From: Actinomycetota bacterium
GTDB lineage: Bacteria > Actinomycetota > Acidimicrobiia > Acidimicrobiales > RAAP-2
Assembly: GCA_009699875.1 (NCBI GenBank)
Contig: WLNI01000001.1
Coordinates: forward strand, 1,178,001-1,242,000
Direction of reading: 5' to 3'
DNA length: 64,000 nt
The stretch's first letter is position 1. Each line of letters begins with the position of its first letter. The position numbers and the translations under genes were made by a program. This document shows, piece by piece, positions 36,761 to 46,164 of the stretch. The notes under the pieces are model-generated. The model did not search any database. It was not told the DNA's origin and was given only the letters and a program-made list of their open reading frames with translations.

Positions 36761-36968
36761 AGATGCCACGTTGTAGGTTCGCGACATGCGAGTAGCACTC
36801 CGAATCAAGTAACGATGCAACCATATGTCTCCTCGTTTGGCCATAGCCGTCAAACAAGTGAGGTCGAGGTCAAACAGAGAACAGGCTCTGCTCGCAGGGG
36901 AGCACTCGGGAGACACGAATTGTGCCCTGCGTATGGGAGGCACCCTCTAATTTGTTACACCCGTCGTT

Positions 36969-36974
36969 TAGGGT
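36969..36974 (+). promoter_or_regulatory. -10 box of a leaderless promoter for the nuclease-helicase gene
   Basis: TAGGGT followed by 7 nt and the ATG at 36982. The surrounding TTAGGGTGTC also occurs, on the other strand, in the rex-hemA palindrome at 56633-56650. Confidence 0.5.
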
Positions 36975-36981
36975 GTCATCT

Positions 36982-39900
36982 ATGTCGCTAGAAGCTCTCA
37001 GTCCTACCATCATCACTGGGTGGCTCGAATGTGAGCACTCGCTGACCCTTCGGCTCAAGGGATCGTCTGCTCCCCAGGCCTTTGGGGACTTTGCCGATCT
37101 CGTCCGAGACAAAGGGACTGCCCATGAAGAAGCAGTCCTGGCTCGCTATGAAGCGGAAGGCCTACGCGTGTTGCGTGTCCCCGAAAAAGGTGACCGCAAG
37201 TTTGAACAGTGGGCAGCTGATTCGCTGGGCTTGTTGGACTCACCGGGCGTCGACGTCATCTACCAACTTCCTCTCGTTCACAACAGCATTAAGGGAGTAG
37301 CTGACTTTCTTGTCAAGGTTCCTTCTGATGGGACCTACAGCGAGTGGGAGCCAGTCGACGCCAAATTGGCTCGCAGCGAGGGAAAACCTGGGCACCTACT
37401 CCAAATCTGTTTTTACTCTGAAGCGGTTGAGTCATTAGTAGGTGCTCCACCAAAGTTGATGCACCTAGAACTCGGTTCGGGAACGCGCGAGTCGTATCGC
37501 TTTGAAGAGTTTGGTCCCTACTGGCGCAGGATGAAGATTGAATTAGCCCGTGCTTCTGAGGGTGGTGCCCCACTGGCAGAGACCGAACCAGAGCCCTGTT
37601 CGTTTTGTGACTATTGCGACTTCCAGAAGATCTGTGAGACCAAGTGGCGCGACGAAGACTCCTTGGTCTTTGTGGCAAACCTCCTCAAGGGCGACCGTCA
37701 AGCACTCAAGGATGCTGGGATTGAAACGCTCGAAGCGTTAGCAACGGCTAGCGAAAGTACGGCGCTACCAAGCGAACGTTTCGATCGAGTGCACGAACAA
37801 GCTGCACTTCAGCGTGAATATCGCAATAGTGAGTCAGCACCTATTCCTTTCCGACATCTTGAGCCAGGCGACGACCCAACCTGGGGACATGGGTATTCCC
37901 ACCTGCCAAAGCCAGCTGATGGCGATGTCTTCTTTGATCTTGAGGGTCACCCCCTCTTTACAGCGGAGAAGGGAATCTTCTTTCTCTTTGGGTTGACCTA
38001 TGAAGAAAATGGGGAGTGGATCTACGACGCCCGTTGGGCTCATGACTTTGAGTCCCAAGAGCGTCAAGCAGTGGAGCTTGTGGCATTTTTTGAGGAACGG
38101 CGTCGTCAGTTCCCTGCCATGCACGTCTATCACTACAACCACACTGAGCGCAGTTCACTCTGTTCAATGACGGCGGATACGGAGGCCTCAGTCTCGTTTG
38201 CGCACATGAGTTCAACTGGTCTCTTTATTGACCTGCTTACCGTTGTGCGGAATTCATACCAGATGGGTATTGAGTCGTATGGACTCAAACAACTTGAAAA
38301 AGTAACGGGCTTTGACCGATCGGACGGGATCGAGGCTGGGTCTGGAGCAGTCCTTCTCTATGAGAACTACGTCAAGGGTGGAGATTCGTCACTTCTTGAC
38401 GCCATTGCGGTCTACAACGAAGACGATGTTCGTTCGACAAAAGTGCTACGTGACTGGTTGGTTGAACACCGTCCAGACGGTCTTCGTTGGCGAGAAGCGG
38501 AACTTCCCGAGTATGACAATAATGCTGAACTAGATGAACTTGAGTTCCAACTCTTGAAGTTTGATCAAGGAACGAATGAGCATCTCTTGGGTAATCTGAT
38601 CGGCTACTGGAGGCGAGAGCGTTCTGCTCAAATGACTCCGTTGCGCGAGTTGGTCAGCCAACCAGTTGCCGATCTCGTAGACGAAGAAAAAGTCATCACT
38701 GAACTCTCTGTGCTGCATCGTGAAACGGTCTCTGTGAATGACGAAACAGGCGCAGTGAAGGAAACAGCAACCTTTACGTTCCCAGAACAAGACGTGGACG
38801 AGGACTGGGGCAAGGACAAGAGCAAATTTTTCATCGCAGGTGTCGATGGCGAGACAAACTTTGCCAACCGCAACGCGATTGACCTTGAACAGCGGACAAT
38901 TTCGCTTACCTGGAGTAGGGATCCTGGTAAACAGAATCTATTACCAATCTCGGTAATCCCAGACGACTGGGTGAGTCCGAAAGTGAAAGAGGCCGCCTTG
39001 ATGGCAGCAGCTAGTGATATCTTGACCAACCCCAATTCGCTCCCCGACGTGACGAAAGAAATCCTACGGCAGAATAAGCCACGATTCTTTGAAGGTAAAG
39101 GACCGAAGGGTGGAATCTTCAACGACGACATCGATGAGATGGTTGCGTGGATCAGCGAACTGGACCGAAGCGTGGTCGCCGTTCAAGGACCGCCTGGCAC
39201 AGGGAAGACCTATCGCGGGGCTCGCATGGTGCGAAAACTTATCAATGAGGGGAAGCGGGTTGGCATCTGTGCGCCAAGTTATGCCGCCATTGGCAACTTT
39301 ATGGAAGCAGTGGTCAAACTTCATCAAGAAGAAGGTGGGTTCGAACTCAAGGCTTCGCAAAAGATCCCAGGATCAAAGTCGGCGAAGCCGTTGGCGCCCG
39401 ATGTCTATTACGCGACGTCCCCAAAGACGGTAGCCAATCCTAAATACAACCTGGTGGGAGGCACGAGTTGGTTCTTCTGTGGTAAAGAAATTATCGAAAA
39501 CCCGGTCGACTATCTGATTGTCGACGAAGCTGGCCAGATGTCCTTAGCGGACATTGCTGCAATGTCACTTCATGTAACTAATGTGGTCTTACTTGGTGAT
39601 CCGCTGCAACTTGAGCAGGTCTCAAATGCCGTCCATGCTGAAGGTTCAGGACAGAGTTCACTCGAGTACATGCTCGACGGGGCAATGACGATAGCCGAAG
39701 ACCGGGGGGTCTTTATTGAAGAGACTCGTCGGATGCACCCGAGCATTTGTCATTTCATCTCAACGCAGATATACGAAGATCGGTTGAAGAGTCACGAGTC
39801 CTGCGACCAGCAAGTGGTCGAAGGATACGGAGCAGGTCTGCGATGGATCGAAGCGCATCACTCGGATAATTCAACGGAGTCAACGGAAGAAGCCGAGTTG

Positions 39901-40332
39901 ATTGCTGCCAAAATGAAAGAGCTTCTTGGTGCCAACTGGACAGATCAGGATGGTAATCAGCGACCCTTAGAAGCGAAAGACTTTATGGTGGTGGCGCCAT
40001 TTAACAAGCAGAAAGATGAGATTCGACGAGTTCTCGAACTGGACCCTGATCTGGCTCCTATTGCTGAGTCCGTTGGAACAGTTGACAAGTTTCAAGGTCG
40101 AGAAGCTCCGGTTGTTTTCTTTTCTTTGACAACGTCAGACGGCGAGGACTTAACCCGTGGAGCTGATTTCTTGTTCTCCAGAAACAGGCTGAACGTGGCA
40201 GTAAGTCGAGCACGGAGTTTGGCGTACCTTGTCTGCACCGAAGCGCTTCTTGGTACAAAAGCCTCGAAAGTCGATGACATGCGTCTCATTGGGACATTGA
40301 ATTCGTTCGTCGAAGAAGCATCAGAGGCTTAA
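36982..40332 (+). CDS. TM0106-type RecB-like nuclease fused to a SF1 helicase
   Basis: 1,116 residues. The N-terminal PD-(D/E)xK nuclease (about 1-240) has EPVDAKLA near 125 and a cysteine set that may hold an Fe-S cluster: Cys 16 in GWLECEHS plus the CSFCDYCDFQKIC group at about 205-217. A middle RNase H-like exonuclease domain follows (VFFDLEGHPLF near 317; YNEDDVRSTK later). The C-terminal half is a UPF1/DNA2-like helicase with Walker A GPPGTGKT near 736-743, DEAGQ near 847, and TVDKFQGREAPVV and NVAVSRAR near the end. It should process DNA or RNA ends with ATP. The start is set by a -10 box 7 nt upstream. It follows the XRE-NTase pair after 222 nt. Confidence 0.87.
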   Translation: MSLEALSPTIITGWLECEHSLTLRLKGSSAPQAFGDFADLVRDKGTAHEEAVLARYEAEGLRVLRVPEKGDRKFEQWAADSLGLLDSPGVDVIYQLPLVHNSIKGVADFLVKVPSDGTYSEWEPVDAKLARSEGKPGHLLQICFYSEAVESLVGAPPKLMHLELGSGTRESYRFEEFGPYWRRMKIELARASEGGAPLAETEPEPCSFCDYCDFQKICETKWRDEDSLVFVANLLKGDRQALKDAGIETLEALATASESTALPSERFDRVHEQAALQREYRNSESAPIPFRHLEPGDDPTWGHGYSHLPKPADGDVFFDLEGHPLFTAEKGIFFLFGLTYEENGEWIYDARWAHDFESQERQAVELVAFFEERRRQFPAMHVYHYNHTERSSLCSMTADTEASVSFAHMSSTGLFIDLLTVVRNSYQMGIESYGLKQLEKVTGFDRSDGIEAGSGAVLLYENYVKGGDSSLLDAIAVYNEDDVRSTKVLRDWLVEHRPDGLRWREAELPEYDNNAELDELEFQLLKFDQGTNEHLLGNLIGYWRRERSAQMTPLRELVSQPVADLVDEEKVITELSVLHRETVSVNDETGAVKETATFTFPEQDVDEDWGKDKSKFFIAGVDGETNFANRNAIDLEQRTISLTWSRDPGKQNLLPISVIPDDWVSPKVKEAALMAAASDILTNPNSLPDVTKEILRQNKPRFFEGKGPKGGIFNDDIDEMVAWISELDRSVVAVQGPPGTGKTYRGARMVRKLINEGKRVGICAPSYAAIGNFMEAVVKLHQEEGGFELKASQKIPGSKSAKPLAPDVYYATSPKTVANPKYNLVGGTSWFFCGKEIIENPVDYLIVDEAGQMSLADIAAMSLHVTNVVLLGDPLQLEQVSNAVHAEGSGQSSLEYMLDGAMTIAEDRGVFIEETRRMHPSICHFISTQIYEDRLKSHESCDQQVVEGYGAGLRWIEAHHSDNSTESTEEAELIAAKMKELLGANWTDQDGNQRPLEAKDFMVVAPFNKQKDEIRRVLELDPDLAPIAESVGTVDKFQGREAPVVFFSLTTSDGEDLTRGADFLFSRNRLNVAVSRARSLAYLVCTEALLGTKASKVDDMRLIGTLNSFVEEASEA

Positions 40333-40346
40333 GTGATTCAACGTTT

Positions 40347-40700
40347 ATGAGTCACGAGGAGGCGCCTCATTCAAGTGAGAAGAAAATAGCTATCAAAGAT
40401 GTTCTCCCCGTCCACGAGACGAAAATAATCTGTGCATTTATTGATTCAGTACGGTGGCAAGAGGCGAAACTTCAACCACCACATAGTTATACGGTCAAGC
40501 AATGGAGCGATGATTCGGCTGGCTTTGAAGGAATCGTTCGTATGATTCGAACCTTTGGCCATGAAGAGAACTTTTATAACGAGACCTATATCTATTTGAC
40601 TCTTGGCGACCTTAAGTACTGGACGATGGGCGCTCCCATTGAAGAGACCACTGTGTTGAATCGAGCTGACGCTGGAACCCACTACGCGATGAGTGGCTAA
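40347..40700 (+). CDS. Small protein of unknown function
   Basis: 117 residues with a compact, conserved-looking core: PPHSYTVKQWSDD, GIVRMIRTFGHEENF, ETYIYLTLGDLKYWTMGAP, TTVLNRA. It is soluble with no cysteine pair, signal or membrane segment. It begins 14 nt after the helicase gene, so it is probably in the same operon and may be a partner of it. I do not recognise the family. Confidence 0.7.
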   Translation: MSHEEAPHSSEKKIAIKDVLPVHETKIICAFIDSVRWQEAKLQPPHSYTVKQWSDDSAGFEGIVRMIRTFGHEENFYNETYIYLTLGDLKYWTMGAPIEETTVLNRADAGTHYAMSG

Positions 40701-40749
40701 AGCCTGATTTACGAAGGCGTCTCCTTCGTCACTGTGGAATGATTGGCGT

Positions 40750-41217
40750 ATGTCAACTGAACGCATTGAAGTCGATCGAGTCATTCACGCAGGCCCAGCA
40801 GATATCTTTCAGGTGATCCAAGACCCCAAGGGACATGTCGCCATCGACAGCTCTGGGATGTTGATGGGTGCAACGGGAGAGCCAGCGACCAAGGTCGGTG
40901 ACACCTTTGTGATTCATATGGATCGCCAAGCACTCAATGATTATCCCTTAGGTATCTACGACGTCACGGTGCTGATCACAACGTTTGAAGAAAACAAAGA
41001 AATTGCCTGGACCGTGATCGGCCAACTCGAACCACAGATTGGCCACATCTACGGCTACCGATTGGAACCCGCCGACGGTGGCACACTCGTCACCTCGTAC
41101 TACGACTGGGCCGAGATCGATCCCGTGTGGAGGGAGCGAGATATCTTCCCGATTATCTCCGAGACCGCACTTCGTGCCACCCTCGGTATCCTCGCTCGGA
41201 ATCTGGAGTCGCAGTAA
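40750..41217 (+). CDS. SRPBCC family protein
   Basis: 155 residues. It opens with RIEVDRVIHAGPADIFQVIQ, the first strand and helix of the SRPBCC fold, then KVGDTFVIHM, GHIYGYRLEPADGGTLVTSY and a C-terminal helix (ALRATLGILARNLES). This layout is that of polyketide-cyclase/AHSA1-like ligand-binding proteins. The ligand is unknown. There is no clear ribosome site; AATGAT lies 6 nt before the ATG and could be a weak -10 box. It converges with the FAH-family gene, with a hairpin between. Confidence 0.8.
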   Translation: MSTERIEVDRVIHAGPADIFQVIQDPKGHVAIDSSGMLMGATGEPATKVGDTFVIHMDRQALNDYPLGIYDVTVLITTFEENKEIAWTVIGQLEPQIGHIYGYRLEPADGGTLVTSYYDWAEIDPVWRERDIFPIISETALRATLGILARNLESQ

Positions 41218-41229
41218 GGCGAGGTGCGA

Positions 41230-41263
41230 CTCAGGCTTCTCAGCTCGAGAAGAGCGACCTGAG
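41230..41263. terminator. Nested hairpin between convergent genes
   Basis: CTCAGG (41230-41235) pairs with CCTGAG (41258-41263), and inside it CTTCTC (41236-41241) pairs with GAGAAG (41247-41252). A 5-nt bulge separates the two stems. A second, overlapping option is GAGTCGCA with TGCGACTC just upstream. It could end both the SRPBCC and FAH transcripts. Confidence 0.4.
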
Positions 41264-41265
41264 AC

Positions 41266-42126
41266 TTAGTGAATGGATTGGCGTTGACTTCCAAGTTGGT
41301 CAATGTTGAGATCAAGTACATCGCCGGTGCGCAAGTAGCGAAGATCAGCAGAGCCCTTGGCCACGCCTGCGGGAGTTCCCGTATTAATGACGTCACCAGG
41401 TCGCAGCACCATAAATTGACTGAGATACCAAATGAGGTGGTTGATCCCAAAGATCATCTCTGACGTCGAGGACGATTGGCGAACGTTACCGTTGAGCGCA
41501 AGGGTCATCGCCAAATTCTGAGGATCGCTGAGCGAGGAGGCGGGCACGAGCCACGGCCCGAGTGGGTTAAACGTCTCACAGGATTTCCCCTTGTCCCACT
41601 GCCCGCCGCGCTCATGTTGAAACTCTCGTTCGCTGACGTCGTTGGCGATCGTAAAACCAGCGATGTGAGAAGGGGAGTGAGAAGGGTCATCGAGGTAACG
41701 AGCGGTGCGACCAATCACAACCGCGAGTTCAACCTCCCAGTCGGTCTTCACTGAGTTTCTTGGGATCAAGACGTCGTCGTTGGGTCCAACGACGCATCCA
41801 GGGTCTTTTAGAAAAATGATCGGCTCCTCGGGTGAGGCGGCTCCTGTCTCGCGAGCATGATCGTGAAAATTGAGGCCGATACAGACAACCTTGCTTGGTT
41901 GAACAATGGGGGGCCCAAAGCGTTCTCCGTTGAGGGTCAGCGAAGGAAGCGTCCCGTCGATTGCCGCGGCCACGAGCTGATCGATGCCATCATTCGCCAA
42001 GAATTCCCCGGTAATGTCCGCGGTCAGGGAAGAGGCGTCACAGACATTCCCGTCAACGGCCACAATCGGTCGCTCCATGCCTGGAGCTCCGATTCGAGCT
42101 ACCCCGGTGCCAGTAAATCCGTTCAT
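41266..42126 (-). CDS. Fumarylacetoacetate hydrolase family protein
   Basis: 286 residues. The C-terminal FAH domain (about 75-280) has CIGLNFHDHARE, the metal-binding TDWEVELAVVIG, FTIANDVSERE, KSCETFNPLGPWLV and INTGTPAGV. The N-terminal 70 residues are a small lid domain. Members cleave or isomerise beta-diketone-like acids, for example 2-hydroxyhepta-2,4-diene-1,7-dioate or acylpyruvates, in aromatic degradation. The substrate is not resolved. The start has AAGGAGT 8 nt upstream. The nearest same-strand genes (LtrA, amidase) are not obviously in the same pathway. Confidence 0.9.
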   Translation of the reverse strand: MNGFTGTGVARIGAPGMERPIVAVDGNVCDASSLTADITGEFLANDGIDQLVAAAIDGTLPSLTLNGERFGPPIVQPSKVVCIGLNFHDHARETGAASPEEPIIFLKDPGCVVGPNDDVLIPRNSVKTDWEVELAVVIGRTARYLDDPSHSPSHIAGFTIANDVSEREFQHERGGQWDKGKSCETFNPLGPWLVPASSLSDPQNLAMTLALNGNVRQSSSTSEMIFGINHLIWYLSQFMVLRPGDVINTGTPAGVAKGSADLRYLRTGDVLDLNIDQLGSQRQSIH

Positions 42127-42200
42127 GCTTGGGACTCCTTGGTTACGTCGTGGGGCTTGGTTCCCACTTGAACGCTACAGCGCTCCCTCTCCCGCGAGGG

Positions 42201-43382
42201 TTACGAGACGGACACGCTCTCTTGCTGAGGTACTTGGTTCACGGTCGTGGTCTTCAAGATGAAGGGTGCAGCGACCAGTTCGGCAATTGCAAGCACAATG
42301 ACAACGATGATGATGTCGTCAACGTGGAACGCCGGGTCAGTCCAGGCCAAGACGGTGACCCCTAACATCACGACGGCAGTTCCGAGGCGGAATAACAGCA
42401 ATTTCTTTAACGGGCGACGCCGAGAACACCATGCCAGGCCGCCAAGAGCGAGATAGAACGTCGCCATCATGCCGATGATCTCTACTGCGTCAGCATCAGG
42501 GAGGTGTTCGCCCAGGGGAAGGTTGACGAGCGTCGAAACGCCGACACCAACTGTGACGATAGAGAGTTGCAAGATGAGGTGGAAGGGGACCCAGAACTTG
42601 ACCCGAGACTGTTGGAGGCCCGCGTGAGGAATATCTTCAAAGTACGCACCCCAGAGCGAAAAGGCTAAGAGAAACTCCAGAGCCAAGGTCAATGAATCTC
42701 TGATGGTGATGTGTTTTCCAGAGATGGCCAGTGCAATTTCAACAAAGGTTTCGCCCATCATGATGAGGGAGAATGCCCCGAGGCGTTCGACGAGGTGCGC
42801 TTCTTCAAAGAGTGGTGCATGAGAAGAGAGAACATTTGGAAGGATGGTCGGAACAATCACGATCAAGAGACCAAGTGCGCCAATGGGATAGCGAGCCACG
42901 TCAGGGAAGGGCGCGGCAACAATGAAAAGGAGCGCTCCAAGGAAGTTCACTCCAGCCATCTGCCGGGCGAAACGCCGCTCACTCCCGCGTTCTTTCAATG
43001 ACCCGAAGAGATACATGAGCGCCACGGTGGCGAGGAGACCACCGAATTCGAAGGTCATCACGGTGATGTCGTTATCGATGCCGGCTCTGGCCTCCATGGC
43101 AAAAAGAACAAGGAGAAACATTTGGACGAGCAAGATGATTCGAAGCGGCACGTCGCCGAGTCGGAATCGATTGAAGAACATCGTCGACGACATCCATATC
43201 CACCAGACCATGGCAAAGGCCATGTAGATCCAGAACTTTTCTGCGCCAACGGGAGCATCAACCATGGCTGAGCTAAAGATCAGCGTGGTGGCCACGAAGA
43301 CCAAGTCGGAGAACAGCTCCATCCAGCCGAGCATGCTCGACGGTGCTTTTATCCCATGGGTTGCTGCCCGGGTCTCACTCAT
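42201..43382 (-). CDS. Low temperature requirement protein A (LtrA) family membrane protein
   Basis: 393 residues with about 10 predicted membrane helices. The family signature is at the N terminus: MLGWMELFSDLVFVATT, then a helix with WWIWMSSTMFFNRF. A central LVERLGAFSLIMMGETFVEI block matches LtrA. LtrA was named from Listeria growth at low temperature; its biochemical role is unknown. A ribosome site AGAGGAA lies before the ATG. The gene follows the amidase gene on the same strand after 90 nt. Confidence 0.9.
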   Translation of the reverse strand: MSETRAATHGIKAPSSMLGWMELFSDLVFVATTLIFSSAMVDAPVGAEKFWIYMAFAMVWWIWMSSTMFFNRFRLGDVPLRIILLVQMFLLVLFAMEARAGIDNDITVMTFEFGGLLATVALMYLFGSLKERGSERRFARQMAGVNFLGALLFIVAAPFPDVARYPIGALGLLIVIVPTILPNVLSSHAPLFEEAHLVERLGAFSLIMMGETFVEIALAISGKHITIRDSLTLALEFLLAFSLWGAYFEDIPHAGLQQSRVKFWVPFHLILQLSIVTVGVGVSTLVNLPLGEHLPDADAVEIIGMMATFYLALGGLAWCSRRRPLKKLLLFRLGTAVVMLGVTVLAWTDPAFHVDDIIIVVIVLAIAELVAAPFILKTTTVNQVPQQESVSVS

Positions 43383-43472
43383 GGTCGCATTCCTCTTTCA
43401 CTGATGACATGTGCTGAGGCGAGAGTAGTCCACTGTGTTGCACTTTCTATGTTTCGAGCTCGAGATTCGAAC

Positions 43473-44885
43473 CTAACGGGCAACGCCAGGTGCGACCAAG
43501 GGCCATGGTGCCATTGCCTCCAGCACAAGTCCAATATCAAGCAAGACCTGTTCGGCGTGGTGACGCCCAATCACTTGGAGGGAAACTGGCATTCCTCGCA
43601 CTGTTCCCGCAGGGAGGGCAATGGCAGGGTTCCCGGTGGTGTTGGCTGGAATCGTGAGTGCGCCGTTGTTGCTGAGCGCTCGGCCAAATCCGAGTTCGGC
43701 GACGAGATCATGGCCGCCGACGACGGTTCGCATTGGGCCTGCTGCATCAAAGGCAACGTCAGGATTTGTCGCACAGATGATCACGTCAACTTGGGAAAAC
43801 GCCATGGCCATCGCCTCTACGGACGCATGGCGAAAGCGCTCAACTGCCAAAAGACCCTCGAGCCCAAATCGTTCATGAGTGAGGCGGGCACCAAAACCCA
43901 TCTCTGGGCCAAGTTGATCTGCACAACCTGGATACCGATCACCAAGAGATTCCAATACCGACGCTGATGACATCATTGACCACTCGAGGCCACCTTGGGG
44001 CAACGCCAGGTCAAGAGCGACGGGGGTCATCCCGCTCTCTTCTACAAGTGCAAGTGCAGTCCGCTCGAGATGTTCGGCAACGTCGTCGGCGACAAACGCA
44101 GTTCCTAAGTCGATGGAGATTCCAACGCGAAGTGCCGTGAGGTCAGTAGTCCCGAGCTGGCCAACAAAGGAATGGGTGGGAGACGGAAGGCTAAAGGGAT
44201 CTCGTTCATCTGGCCCGGCAGCCACGTCAAGAAAGAGCGCACTGTCTCGAATCGATCGGCTCAAACATCCCCAGACCGACGTGAGGGGCTCAAACGCTGA
44301 GTTCGTCATCTTCGGGATGCGACCAAAACTGGGTTTGAGGCCAACCAGGCCACAGAAGCCAGCCGGAATTCGAATTGAGCCACCTCCATCAGATCCGGTA
44401 CAAAGAGGAAGGAGTCCCCCCGAGACCGCTGCGGCTGAGCCGCCCGATGAGCCGCCTGGGGTTCGTGTTTCATCCCACGGATTTGTGGTGGTGCCATGAA
44501 TCCGAGTGGAGGTGAAGTTCACACTTCCAAATTCACTTGACGTCGTTTGGGCGAGAAGAATTGCGCCTGCCGAGCGGAGGCGCTCGTTGAGTGGAGAGTC
44601 ACCACTGGCAATCTCTCCTTCAAGTGCAAGTGATGCTTCATTCGCGGGCCAGCCAGCAACGTGGTCGAGTTCTTTAATGCCAATAGGAAGACCAGCTAAT
44701 GGAAGAGAGGTGTCGACACGTCGTGCCGTTTCAAGAGCGTGCTCTGCATCAAGGTGACTGATTGCATTGAGCGAAGATGCATCCATGGCGGTGATCGACG
44801 CTTCAGTTGCCTCCACGGGGCTGATCTCCCCTGAGCGCAGAGCGAGGAGAAGAGAGCTTGCATCATCGAGCCAAGGACTGTCCAT
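43473..44885 (-). CDS. Amidase signature family enzyme
   Basis: 470 residues. The Ser-cisSer-Lys triad is visible: Lys 71 in LPIGIKELDHV, the cis-Ser in TPGGSSGGSAAA (142-153), and the nucleophile Ser 170 in GSDGGGSIRIPAGF. The family hydrolyses amide bonds of varied substrates or acts in Gln/Asn-tRNA formation; no GatB/GatC gene is near, so a catabolic or salvage amidase is more likely. The start is supported by TAACAT 6 nt upstream and no ribosome site (leaderless). Confidence 0.9.
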   Translation of the reverse strand: MDSPWLDDASSLLLALRSGEISPVEATEASITAMDASSLNAISHLDAEHALETARRVDTSLPLAGLPIGIKELDHVAGWPANEASLALEGEIASGDSPLNERLRSAGAILLAQTTSSEFGSVNFTSTRIHGTTTNPWDETRTPGGSSGGSAAAVSGGLLPLCTGSDGGGSIRIPAGFCGLVGLKPSFGRIPKMTNSAFEPLTSVWGCLSRSIRDSALFLDVAAGPDERDPFSLPSPTHSFVGQLGTTDLTALRVGISIDLGTAFVADDVAEHLERTALALVEESGMTPVALDLALPQGGLEWSMMSSASVLESLGDRYPGCADQLGPEMGFGARLTHERFGLEGLLAVERFRHASVEAMAMAFSQVDVIICATNPDVAFDAAGPMRTVVGGHDLVAELGFGRALSNNGALTIPANTTGNPAIALPAGTVRGMPVSLQVIGRHHAEQVLLDIGLVLEAMAPWPLVAPGVAR

Positions 44886-44891
44886 CTCTCG

Positions 44892-44897
44892 ATGTTA
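44892..44897 (-). promoter_or_regulatory. -10 box of a leaderless promoter for the amidase gene
   Basis: Minus-strand TAACAT (TAnnnT), then 6 nt, then ATG at 44885. Confidence 0.5.
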
Positions 44898-45000
44898 GTA
44901 AGTCCCGTCTTTCAGTGTTGATCCTTCACCACATGGCACTTCAGCACCTGAGTGCTGGAGACTCTGCTGCGATCACGTCGAATGAAGTTCCTGACTCGCC

Positions 45001-46041
45001 TTATTGAGGAGAGCGGCGACGATTCTCAGGCAGAAGCCCTGGATTCGGCAGGTAGTGCTCGACGCGAGGAGCATCGGTGCCAGGCGGCACGATCTTATCG
45101 ATGGCGTCGAGTGTTGCCGTATCAAGAGTGACGTCAGAGATACTGATCAGATCTTCGAGCTGTTCCATGGTGCGAGGACCAATGATCGCCGAGGTGACTG
45201 CAGGATGCGCGTTCACGAATGCGAGGCCGAGCGCAGGCAGAGAAATGTTGGCTTTCTCTGCGACAAGGGCGAGCTCTTCGACCAAGTCGAGTCGAGGGTC
45301 ATTAGAGATATCAATGGTGCGGCCCGACCACTTGGCCAACATGCCGTCAGCTGAGTAGCGAGATCCAGATGCGATCTCAACATTCTTTCGGTATTTTCCG
45401 GCGAGCCACCCGCCAGAAAGTGGACTCCAGGGGATCACGCCCATGTTGTAGCGAAGGGCAGTCGGGAGGACGGCAACTTCGACAGAGCGAGCAAAGATTG
45501 AATACTGAGGCTGCTCGCAGATAAAGCGCTCTCGGTTTCGCCGCTCGGCGGCCCACTGTGCTTCGACCATCCAGTCGGCGGGGAAGGTTGAAGAGCCGAG
45601 ATAGCGGATCTTTCCAGCAGTGACGAGATCGCTTAAGGCACCAAGAGTTTCATCGAGGTCCACCGTAAAGTCTGGACGATGAATTTGGTAGAGGTCGATG
45701 TAGTCGGTATTGAGTCGACGAAGTGAGTTATCGATCTCCTTCATGATCCAGCGTCGAGAACCACCGCGTTGGTTGCGGTCTGAGTCCATCGGGTTAAAGA
45801 ACTTGGTTGCCAGGACCACATTGTCTCTGCGACCTTCCAACGCTTTACCGACAATGGTTTCTGACTCTCCGAAGGAGTAGACGTCGGCAGTATCGATGAA
45901 GTTGATTCCCTCATCTATCGCCTTGTGAATAATGCGAACACAGTCATCGTGATCGGTGTTCCCCATCGCCCCAAACATCATTGTCCCCAAACACTGTGTG
46001 CTGACCTCAACGCCTGTTGATCCAAGTACTCGATACTGCAT
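45001..46041 (-). CDS. Aldo/keto reductase
   Basis: 346 residues. NADPH-dependent TIM-barrel oxidoreductase with the tetrad in place: Asp and Tyr in FIDTADVYSFGESE, Lys in VLATKFF, and His in LYQIHRPD. LAGKYRK and the C-terminal ITSAIIGPRTMEQLEDL form the cofactor site. The sequence resembles the AKR11/12-like or YajO-type groups. The start (complement of 46039-46041) has AAGGGGG 4 nt upstream, better than the in-frame start at 46116. It is divergent from the DsbA-like gene. Confidence 0.92.
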   Translation of the reverse strand: MQYRVLGSTGVEVSTQCLGTMMFGAMGNTDHDDCVRIIHKAIDEGINFIDTADVYSFGESETIVGKALEGRRDNVVLATKFFNPMDSDRNQRGGSRRWIMKEIDNSLRRLNTDYIDLYQIHRPDFTVDLDETLGALSDLVTAGKIRYLGSSTFPADWMVEAQWAAERRNRERFICEQPQYSIFARSVEVAVLPTALRYNMGVIPWSPLSGGWLAGKYRKNVEIASGSRYSADGMLAKWSGRTIDISNDPRLDLVEELALVAEKANISLPALGLAFVNAHPAVTSAIIGPRTMEQLEDLISISDVTLDTATLDAIDKIVPPGTDAPRVEHYLPNPGLLPENRRRSPQ

Positions 46042-46164
46042 CGTTCCCCCTTTATGAGTGTCTTGTAACTGTAGTTCTGACTCTCGGTAGGCCTGTCCTT
46101 CAACGTCACTTCCCAAGACAGATCAAAGTATTGTTGGGATCAGATCAAAAGAAAGTAGGTCTCG

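Noticed and set aside
36728-36943. 71-codon minus-strand frame between the NTase and nuclease-helicase genes
   Set aside because: No ribosome site, no domain, and it overlaps the end of the NTase gene; the 222-nt gap otherwise shows only the promoter at 36969.
43450-43475. GGTTCGAATCTCGAG on the minus strand, like a tRNA T arm
   Set aside because: No acceptor, D or anticodon arm can be drawn around it.
43356-43967. 203-codon open frame on the plus strand over the amidase gene
   Set aside because: It is antisense to conserved amidase sequence, with no ribosome site.
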